Shown: piece by piece, positions 14,345 through 19,524 of the stretch
How positions within the stretch are numbered: position 1 is the first letter of the stretch
Layout of the letters: the number at the start of each line of letters is the position of its first letter
Source: CAZDDA01 sp964568045
GTDB lineage: Bacteria; Bipolaricaulota; Bipolaricaulia; UBA7950; UBA9294
Direction: 5' to 3'
NCBI GenBank assembly: GCA_964568045.1
Contig: CAZMOL010000027.1
Span: forward strand, 1-19,524
Length of the DNA: 19,524 bases
Translations under genes and position numbers: made by a program
Notes under the pieces: generated by a model
What the model was told of the DNA's origin: nothing
Database searches by the model: none
What the model saw: the letters and a program-made list of their open reading frames with translations, nothing else

Positions 14345-15034
14345 TCAAATGGACCTTCTCAGGCCGTAGCGCGCCGCGATACGCTGTAAAGTCCCTTGTT
14401 GTTTGAGCTTCTTCAATCCCGTGTTGAATTTTGCGACCAGATCTTCACACTCTGGCCGAAACGCCACGTGAAGCTCGCGGGTCACGGCGAAGCCATCAAC
14501 CTTTTTGATTCCGCTGATGCCCAATTTGTCCGCAAGAAAGGCGGCAACTCCTGAGTCCATGACGGCAAGATCGAAGCACTTATCCTTTAAGCCGAGCAGA
14601 AGATCCTCCTGACCGTCAACCTCCACCTTTGTGGTGGGATCGAGGCTATCGATGGCGGGATCGTAGCTGTACCCGGTGAGAACGCCCAGCGTAAAAGGCT
14701 CGAGTTGCTCGCGCAGATCAACCGTTTCGCGGAGTTGGATCGCCTGGTCGCTCAGGGCGAAAAAGGCCGTTTCCGCTGTTCTCAAGAGTTCAGAGAAGAC
14801 ATACCGTCTTTCTCTTTCCGGGGTGCGGGTGATCTGAAATATGCCGTCGGCGTTTTCGTCATCCAATTGTCGGAGGCACTCCTCCCAGGGCAGCAACCTA
14901 ACCTGCACGTCGTAACCAACCGCCTGAAAGGCAGACGCGATGAGGTCAGCATCGATCCCCTTGACCGCGCCACCCTCTTGGTACTGGTAGGGAGGATAGG
15001 GGTCGGCAACAAGCGTTACACATTTGTCATCCAT
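14345..15034 (-). CDS. family-3 solute-binding-domain protein without signal peptide
   Basis: This 229-residue protein is a complete type II periplasmic-binding-protein domain of the amino-acid receptor kind. It opens with VTLVADPYPPYQYQ, then KGIDADLIASAFQAVGYDVQ, DGIFQITRTPERERRYVFS and FDLAVMDSGVAAFL, the usual strand/hinge order. The striking point is that it starts at MDDKC immediately before the first strand, and an in-frame TAG lies four codons upstream of the ATG, so no signal peptide can be encoded. AGAGGGA precedes the ATG. It should therefore stay in the cytoplasm, perhaps as a ligand sensor, sequestering protein or enzyme-like derivative. It follows the M29-like gene by 97 bases on the same strand. 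No permease or ATPase is adjacent. Confidence 0.88.
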   Translation of the reverse strand: MDDKCVTLVADPYPPYQYQEGGAVKGIDADLIASAFQAVGYDVQVRLLPWEECLRQLDDENADGIFQITRTPERERRYVFSELLRTAETAFFALSDQAIQLRETVDLREQLEPFTLGVLTGYSYDPAIDSLDPTTKVEVDGQEDLLLGLKDKCFDLAVMDSGVAAFLADKLGISGIKKVDGFAVTRELHVAFRPECEDLVAKFNTGLKKLKQQGTLQRIAARYGLRRSI

Positions 15035-15131
15035 TAGTCCCTCTGCCTACCGAGCAATGGGGCCAAGCTTTGTCGCCTGACGGCGCCGCTTCGTCTGCTT
15101 GATCGGTAGAAGACGTTGTCGATCCAGAGAC

Positions 15132-16178
15132 TCAGTGGCCGCAGGCCCGGGCCAGGTCCACCAATTCGGGATGGACCACTTGGCCATCTTCTGTGACGGG
15201 TACCCCGTCGCAGATCACTGAGGTGTCCAGGCAGACTCCGTCGATGTGCGAGGCCGCCACTCGGGGTTCGCCGCCAGAGTACATCGGCCCTTGATAGCCG
15301 AACCCCCACTCGGTGCAGCCCCACACCCGCTCATCTTCAGTGGTGGTGTAGCCGAGCTTGGCGTTAGGGTTGAAACCGTAACACACATGGGCGGCTAAGT
15401 ACATGCCGGGATCGTTCAATTCTTTAAACCAACGCTTGATGATCTCGGCTTCTTTGTCGCCGCGGATCTCCTTGATTCTTCCCTTCTCCACCTCGTAGAT
15501 CACCGGTTCTGAGACAATACCGATGTCCGCCTCGCCGCCTCCGGAGATCGCGCCGTTGAAGGCAAGAGTCCCGTTGATCGTCTCCTCCCTAGGTGCCCAG
15601 CCGATCTGGCCGGTGAGAAAATGCCCGCCCGGTGTGTCGGCGAGAAGCTCGTTGGCAAAAGGCCGGGCTGGATCGTTATCAAACGCAATGTCCGTTCCTG
15701 CCTTGTTCGTCATCGTCATTTTCAGGGCGTTCTTGGAGATTTCCACCACTTTCTCTTGGAAGGCGATCTGGGCATCGATGTCCACCTCGCCGATGCAGCG
15801 GATCAACTGCTCGGTGGACAGGCCGCCCAACATGAGGTTACGGGTACGTCCATTGGTCACCGCCCGTTGCCACGCCGTGCCGTAGAGAAGCCACTGGTTA
15901 TTAAGTTCGATCCAGGCATCCGCTTCGGGACAAGCCGCAACGAGCGGTCTCGGAAGATAGGGATCGGTGGCCTGACCGTATCCCTTCGGCGTGGTGTGCC
16001 AGGCGACCATCACCTTGGCTCCCAGGGCCTCACCGGCTTTGGCCATCTCCTCCGCCACCCTAAAATCGCTGATCGAGTCAATGGTGATGAGCAGGTCCTC
16101 TCCCGCCTTCACCCGCAGGATGTCCTTGACGGTCTTGTAAGCCGCTTTGAACAGCTCCAGATCTGCAATGGTAGGCAT
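15132..16178 (-). CDS. M29-type aminopeptidase / NicX-like metalloenzyme
   Basis: This 348-residue cytoplasmic protein belongs to the leucyl aminopeptidase (aminopeptidase T, M29) group that also includes 2,5-dihydroxypyridine 5,6-dioxygenase NicX. Recognisable parts are an N-terminal VKAGEDLLITIDSISD, a central GGHFLTGQIGWAPREETINGTL region, HVCYGFNPNAKL, and the C-terminal metal-site stretch ASHIDGVCLDTSVICDGV with H near 311 and D near 313. M29 members cleave N-terminal residues or, in NicX, open an aromatic ring; which applies here is open. The ATG at 16178 follows GAGGAGGAACC. It is divergent from the second FCD regulator and has its own promoter with an ATTGTACAT element resembling the regulator operators. 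Confidence 0.82.
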   Translation of the reverse strand: MPTIADLELFKAAYKTVKDILRVKAGEDLLITIDSISDFRVAEEMAKAGEALGAKVMVAWHTTPKGYGQATDPYLPRPLVAACPEADAWIELNNQWLLYGTAWQRAVTNGRTRNLMLGGLSTEQLIRCIGEVDIDAQIAFQEKVVEISKNALKMTMTNKAGTDIAFDNDPARPFANELLADTPGGHFLTGQIGWAPREETINGTLAFNGAISGGGEADIGIVSEPVIYEVEKGRIKEIRGDKEAEIIKRWFKELNDPGMYLAAHVCYGFNPNAKLGYTTTEDERVWGCTEWGFGYQGPMYSGGEPRVAASHIDGVCLDTSVICDGVPVTEDGQVVHPELVDLARACGH

Positions 16179-16225
16179 GGTTCCTCCTCGTACATTGTAT
16201 CGTTGTGTAACCAGCTGCTGTTCCT

Positions 16226-16261
16226 ATGTACAATATTAGAGGCGAGCTTGGTAGAGTGCAA
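16226..16261 (-). promoter_or_regulatory. promoter and possible operator of the M29-like gene
   Basis: On the minus strand TTGCAC (16261-16256) and TAATAT (16238-16233) are 17 bases apart. ATTGTACAT (16234-16226) overlaps the -10 end and resembles ATTGTGCAC of the FCD promoters; GTACATTGTAT (16190-16200) near the ribosome site is a second similar element. This hints at control by one of the FCD regulators. Confidence 0.5.
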
Positions 16262-16574
16262 AGCTCCGAGGGAGAAGGCTATCACGACAATGAAAATCGC
16301 TCCGCAGGCTCTGCGTGGATTGCCTCCGCGAGAACCGAACGAGCTGGACCAGAAGTAGGTTGACAAAGAACGTGGAATCGCCGTGCGAGTCCTTAACGAG
16401 CGCGTCGGAGATGAACCCTTCGTCGTGTGAGAATACGCAGACCACAGTGAGCACCAGGCCCGAGGCCCTCAGAATCCATGCAGACTGAGGAAGAAGCGGG
16501 CTTGATTTGATTCACGCGTAGGACTGGCCACCCTGCCTCGCTCATGTTCATCGTGTGTGAGATGACCTGATCAC
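16262..16574. other. intergenic region with no recognised gene
   Basis: No supported gene is seen between the M29 promoter and the promoter of the second FCD regulator. A minus-strand frame (16236-16454) reads somewhat protein-like near its start (VVCVFSHDEGFISDALV) but has no ribosome site and overlaps the M29 promoter; it may be a remnant of an older gene. Confidence 0.4.
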
Positions 16575-16603
16575 TTGACAGACATACCTATACCCGCTAG
16601 ACT
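16575..16603 (+). promoter_or_regulatory. sigma70-type promoter of the second FCD regulator
   Basis: TTGACA at 16575-16580 and TAGACT at 16598-16603 are 17 bases apart. The -35 box plus the following GACAT are identical to copy 1. Confidence 0.8.
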
Positions 16604-16604
16604 G

Positions 16605-16617
16605 ATGCATTGTGCAC
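16605..16617 (+). promoter_or_regulatory. putative FCD operator at the copy 2 transcription start
   Basis: ATGCATTGTGCAC follows the -10 box directly and is identical at the same position in copy 3. The TGCA-TTG-TGCA core is palindromic, as expected for a dimeric GntR regulator. Confidence 0.55.
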
Positions 16618-16655
16618 TGTGATTCATACAGACCGCTCGTGAAAGGAAGCTGACC

Positions 16656-17450
16656 ATCAAACACCTTCAGCCGATCGAGAGACCTGGCCGAAACGCGACT
16701 CTTGCAGATCAGGTTTACGAGGCTCTTCGTCACGCTATTATCCACGGCCACCTCAGTCCGGGATCCAGGCTGAATCAAATAGATACCGCCCGGGATCTAG
16801 ACGTTAGCGAACGTACCGTGCGCGAGGCGCTGGCGCGACTGGTCTCGGAAGGTCTGGTCAGCCGGGAACCCTATAGAGAATTAAGGGTCGTGGGGCTGTC
16901 TGCAGAGGAGATCGAAGAAATCTTCCACATGCGAGCCCTATTGGAAGGCTGGGCCATGGAACTGGCCGCTTGTGAAATCAGTCCAGACGAGTTGGATCGA
17001 ATGCGCAAGTTGCTGGCCCAGATGGAAGCCGGCATCAGCCTGGAATCCGTAATGACGCTGCAGGGAATCAACAGAGACTTCCACTGGATTGCCATCAACG
17101 CCTGCAAGAAGAGATCCCTAATCCAAATGCTCAAGCGCCTATGGGATTTGATGCTCCCGTACTCCCTCGCCGAAGAAGTCTCGGAAAACTACGTCGAACA
17201 AACAAGGAAAACACAGATTTCCCATCGGCAGCTCGTTGATGCCCTTGAGGCAAGAGACGGCCGTGAAGCGCGAAGGACCCTGGTCAGACACAGTGAAGAA
17301 GCGATGGAACAGGTTCGGGCCCAAGTAAAACGGCCGAGTAAGTTCAGAGCGAGAGACAATGGTAGTGTATTCCTACAGCGGTTTCTGCCCATTCGAACCT
17401 CCTTGAGAAACAGCAACCTCGAAGGCCTACAGGGCGAAGATGGGTGCTAG
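16656..17450 (+). CDS. GntR-family FCD-domain transcriptional regulator (copy 2), probable AUC start, extended C-terminus
   Basis: This 264-residue paralogue of the regulator at 5246 has the same winged helix (SERTVREALARLVSEGL) and FCD domain (MRALLEGWAMELA, FHW, and later histidines at the positions matching H190 and H212 of copy 1). An in-frame TGA lies 13 codons upstream of the ATC at 16656, and no ATG, GTG or TTG occurs in frame before the middle of the DNA-binding domain. AAAGGAAG lies 6 bases before ATC, as in the other copies. Compared with copy 1 it has about 32 extra C-terminal residues, which look like read-through into non-coding sequence after a small frame change. It is divergent from the M29 gene and upstream of the livM remnant and racemase 2. 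Confidence 0.87.
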   Translation: MKHLQPIERPGRNATLADQVYEALRHAIIHGHLSPGSRLNQIDTARDLDVSERTVREALARLVSEGLVSREPYRELRVVGLSAEEIEEIFHMRALLEGWAMELAACEISPDELDRMRKLLAQMEAGISLESVMTLQGINRDFHWIAINACKKRSLIQMLKRLWDLMLPYSLAEEVSENYVEQTRKTQISHRQLVDALEARDGREARRTLVRHSEEAMEQVRAQVKRPSKFRARDNGSVFLQRFLPIRTSLRNSNLEGLQGEDGC

Positions 17451-17520
17451 GTGTGAACGCGCAGATGAGCGCATTGACGAATGGACATATACTGTATTCT
17501 GTTAGCTGTAGCTCGCAATG

Positions 17521-17816
17521 AGGCGCAAAACCCTGACGGTTGGTGCGTCAATTGGTACAATATCATCAGTTGACATCGCGGTCGTAGCAGCAACGAGTAT
17601 CGTCTTCATCCCCGCAATTAGGGACGCAGCTGCTTCTGGTTCGCTGACCGGTGCGTTGTTCACCTGCCTCCAGAAGCACTTGCCGATATCGAACGTTGTC
17701 TCCTTATTCTTTTTGTTACAACGTTTGTCTTCTTGTTTGGTGGGAATGCGCTGTGAGATCGACGACAATCTGGTGACCTGCATCGGGAGGATCATCGGTC
17801 GTATACGAACGTGAAA
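17521..17816 (+). pseudogene. degraded livM C-terminal remnant
   Basis: The stretch beginning IGTISSVDIAVV with VFIPA matches the livM gene's IGSISSVDLGVI with TFIPI. Further on, in a different frame, PEALADIERCLLILF matches LivM's PEALADIERYLSIIF, and then, back in the first frame, GMRCEIDDNLVTCIGRIIGRIR matches GMRGGIGDNVVNYLERLIDWIR. The order and distance to the racemase start (about 294 bases from ATTGG, against 300 in the intact operon) are kept, and the non-coding joint also aligns. So this is a frameshifted copy of the last ~95 codons of livM, left from a duplication that carried the racemase. No function is expected. Confidence 0.85.
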
Positions 17817-17844
17817 AGCACACAATAGAAAGGAGGGTGGACAA

Positions 17845-18573
17845 TTGAGAATCAAGATTATCATCCCCAATTCATCAAAGGCGTTCTTGGAATCACAAAT
17901 AGAGGAACGCCGCAGAGCGGCCAGGCAAGGGGTCGATCTCGATGTAATCGGCCTCAGTGAGGGGCCGGTCTCGCTGGAAGGTGGTGTGGATGAGGCGCTG
18001 ATCGGGCCGCCACTACTCGCGGAAGTAAGGAAGGCAGAACGAGAGGGATATGACGCCATTGTGATAGACGCCGCGACGGATCCAGGCGGAAGAGCGGTAC
18101 GCGAGCTTGTCGACATACCGGTGACAACCGCCTTGGAATCGGCGCTCCTTTATGCCTTCAGCCTTGGCGACAGAGTCTCGGTCGTTGCCAGCCTGGAGAA
18201 CTCCGCGCGGCTGATCAAGGATCGAATCCGAACCTACGAATTCCAGGGCCGGGTGGCTTCCATTCGATTTGCCAATGTGCCTGTGTTGGATCTGGAGAGC
18301 CCGGATCAGACTGCCGAGGCGATTCTGAAGGAAGCACGCAAGGCCATTGATGACGATGGCGCCGATGTCATCGTCTTGGGCAACACAGGAATGTCTACGG
18401 TGGTAGCAGTTCTGCAAGAACGTCTCGAGGTTCCGGTCGTCGATCCAGCTGTCGCTGCCCTTACGTTGGCTGCATCTTTGGTTCAAATGGGTCTATCGCA
18501 CAGCAGGCGATGCTACCTGCCCCCTCCTGAGAAGGACGTTCTCGGCAAGCCGTTCAAGGACTGGGGCTTCTGA
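17845..18573 (+). CDS. racemase-family paralogue lacking both catalytic cysteines (copy 2)
   Basis: This is a 242-residue full-length paralogue of the racemase at 10927, colinear with it without indels over the shared part and strongly similar throughout (for example RIRTYEFQGRV and RFANVPVLDLE are shared). At the two catalytic positions it has A76 (VIDAATDPG) and N180 (VLGNTGM) where copy 1 has C76 and C180. It therefore cannot racemise by the known two-cysteine mechanism. It keeps the open frame, the TTG start, and a better ribosome site (AAAGGAGGG, 6-7 bases away), so it looks maintained rather than decayed. It may bind the ligand as a sensor, modulate copy 1, or catalyse another reaction. 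It ends GKPFKDWGF, showing what copy 1 probably lost in the gap. Confidence 0.9.
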   Translation: MRIKIIIPNSSKAFLESQIEERRRAARQGVDLDVIGLSEGPVSLEGGVDEALIGPPLLAEVRKAEREGYDAIVIDAATDPGGRAVRELVDIPVTTALESALLYAFSLGDRVSVVASLENSARLIKDRIRTYEFQGRVASIRFANVPVLDLESPDQTAEAILKEARKAIDDDGADVIVLGNTGMSTVVAVLQERLEVPVVDPAVAALTLAASLVQMGLSHSRRCYLPPPEKDVLGKPFKDWGF

Positions 18574-18891
18574 GTCTGCGGTCTTGCTGCAGCGCCAGCA
18601 TTCCGACCCCAACCACTTCATTCATCTCCGGTCAGGGCGCGTGCGTTGGGTTCACAGCTCCGAGCGGCATAGCTTCCGGCGGTGTCCTGGAATCCAGACT
18701 GTCGTGGGGCTTGGGTCTAGTGTTGCTCTCCGCGGCGACCGGCTCAGCATTGTGCACTCGCTATAGATGTCGCTCGGGAACAACACTGATCAGTAATCCC
18801 ATGGCGTATGCCTCTTCTGAATTGGTTTATGCGCCGGGCTGGCTACGCCGCGCCTAGCCACGGGGCATCTTGCGCGTGACAGCTTTGCCGC
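18574..18891. other. intergenic region with one extra operator-like site
   Basis: No gene is seen between racemase 2 and the third regulator. GCATTGTGCAC at 18747-18757 repeats the operator core found at the FCD promoters. TGGCTA-N9-TAGCCA at 18840-18860 is an exact 6-bp inverted repeat 31 bases before the -35 box. No clear intrinsic terminator follows the racemase. Confidence 0.5.
18747..18757 (+). promoter_or_regulatory. additional FCD operator-like site
   Basis: GCATTGTGCAC matches exactly 11 of the 13 bases of the element at the copy 2 and copy 3 promoters, 176 bases upstream of the copy 3 site. No promoter is evident next to it. Two sites at this distance could allow looping by a bound regulator. 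Confidence 0.35.
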
Positions 18892-18934
18892 TTGACACGC
18901 GCTCCCCCACCTGCTATATTGATGCATTGTGCAC
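18892..18934 (+). promoter_or_regulatory. promoter and putative operator of the third FCD regulator
   Basis: TTGACA (18892-18897), 17 bases, TATATT (18915-18920), then ATGCATTGTGCAC (18922-18934), the same layout as for copies 1 and 2. The ATG within the operator is in frame with the gene but lies upstream of or at the predicted transcription start, so it should not be translated. Confidence 0.8.
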
Positions 18935-18963
18935 TTGGGTCCGGGTCTAGAAGGAGGCCGGCC

Positions 18964-19524
18964 ATCAACCAACTTCGGTCAATCGAGAAGCTCAACCGAA
19001 GGGCAACTCTCGCAGATCAGGTTTACGACTCTCTTCGTCACGCTGTCATCCACGGCCACCTCAGTCGCGGCTCGAGGCTGAATCAGATAGACCTCGCCAA
19101 AAATCTCGATGTCAGTGAGCGTACCGTGCGCGAGGCGCTGGCGCGACTGGTCTCGGAAGGTCTGGTCAGCCGGGAACCCTACAGAGAATTACGGGTCGTG
19201 GGGCTGTCAACAGAGGAGATCGAAGAAATCTTCCACATGCGAGCCCTGTTGGAAGGCTGGGCCGCGGAACTGTCCGCTTCGAAAATCAGCCAGGGCGAGT
19301 TGGATCGAATGCGCGAGTTGCTGCCACAGATGAAGGAAAACAGCAACCCGGAGTCAGTACGAACCCTGCAAGGCATAAACAGGGAGTTCCACTGGATTGC
19401 CATCAATTCCTGCAAAAAGAAATACCTGATTCAAATGCTCACGCGATTGTGGGATCTGATGCTCCCCTACGCATTTGCTGAGAAAGACACGCAGGGCTTC
19501 GTCCGACAGGCGCAGAAGGATCAA
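18964..19524 (+). CDS. GntR-family FCD-domain transcriptional regulator (copy 3), probable AUC start, runs off right edge
   Basis: 187 codons are visible. The protein is closely related to the other two copies: winged helix with SERTVREALARLVSEGLVSREPYRE, nearly identical to copy 2, then FCD landmarks MRALLEGWAAELS and REFHWIAINSCKKKYLIQML. The middle and end resemble copy 1 more (LPYAFAEKDT). AGGAGG lies 6 bases before ATC at 18964, and the spacer is CCGGCC here, which removes the CTG codon that copies 1 and 2 have at this place. An in-frame ATG exists at 18922 inside the operator, but it is too close to the -10 box to be in the message. What it controls lies beyond the window. Confidence 0.87.
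   Translation, partial: MNQLRSIEKLNRRATLADQVYDSLRHAVIHGHLSRGSRLNQIDLAKNLDVSERTVREALARLVSEGLVSREPYRELRVVGLSTEEIEEIFHMRALLEGWAAELSASKISQGELDRMRELLPQMKENSNPESVRTLQGINREFHWIAINSCKKKYLIQMLTRLWDLMLPYAFAEKDTQGFVRQAQKDQ

Noticed and set aside
15621..16358. 245-codon plus-strand frame opposite the M29-like gene
   Set aside because: It is antisense to a supported enzyme and its promoter, and has no family features.
16236..16454. 72-codon minus-strand frame with a protein-like start (VVCVFSHDEGFISDALV)
   Set aside because: It has no ribosome site, runs into the M29 promoter, and matches nothing I can name; at most a gene remnant.
1..19524. CRISPR arrays, tRNA or rRNA genes, transposases, integrases or attachment sites
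   Set aside because: I looked for regular repeats, structural RNA signatures and transposase-like proteins and saw none; the repetition here comes from gene duplication.

Overview
The window looks like a metagenome-assembled bacterial contig. It has one run of exactly 100 N, mid-50s percent GC by eye, strong AGGAGG ribosome sites and classical TTGACA-N17-TATATT promoters. I cannot place the organism. The gene content (racemases, branched-chain-type importers, peptidases, lysine dehydrogenase) suggests an amino-acid-using bacterium, perhaps an anaerobe from a poorly sampled phylum; that is a guess.

Layout. (1) 1-3613, minus strand: a tightly packed set reading lysine 6-dehydrogenase-like oxidoreductase, HAD phosphatase, a short gap with a weak hairpin, alkaline-phosphatase-superfamily enzyme, small cupin, and the first 29 codons of an mnmA-like thiouridylase that runs off the left edge. 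Most junctions overlap by 3-8 bases. (2) 3844-5092, plus strand: two single genes, a macrodomain ADP-ribose hydrolase and a free-methionine-(R)-sulfoxide reductase. (3) 5152-14074, plus strand: the main locus. An FCD-type GntR regulator is followed by a complete branched-chain-type ABC importer (secreted binding protein, two ATPases, two permeases), an Asp/Glu/hydantoin racemase cut by the N gap, a nitroreductase-like protein of unknown activity, and an M20 metallopeptidase. (4) 14345-16178, minus strand: an M29/NicX-like metalloenzyme and a family-3 solute-binding domain protein without a signal peptide. (5) 16575-19524, plus strand: a second FCD regulator, a frameshifted livM remnant, a second racemase and a third FCD regulator running off the right edge.

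The right-hand part is a partial, decayed duplication of the main locus: livM tail then racemase, next to the same kind of regulator. Together the genes suggest uptake, stereo-inversion and hydrolysis of an amino-acid- or peptide-like compound (possibly a D-amino acid, hydantoin or amide) under substrate-responsive FCD regulators. The substrate is not evident from sequence.

Most notable observations: all three FCD regulators appear to start at an AUC codon, behind a shared promoter and a shared TGCATTGTGC element; the second racemase has lost both catalytic cysteines (to Ala and Asn) while staying intact elsewhere; a livM pseudogene marks the duplication; and the importer leader holds three ribosome-binding-like sites, a possible 14-residue leader peptide and a complementary ACCTCCT.
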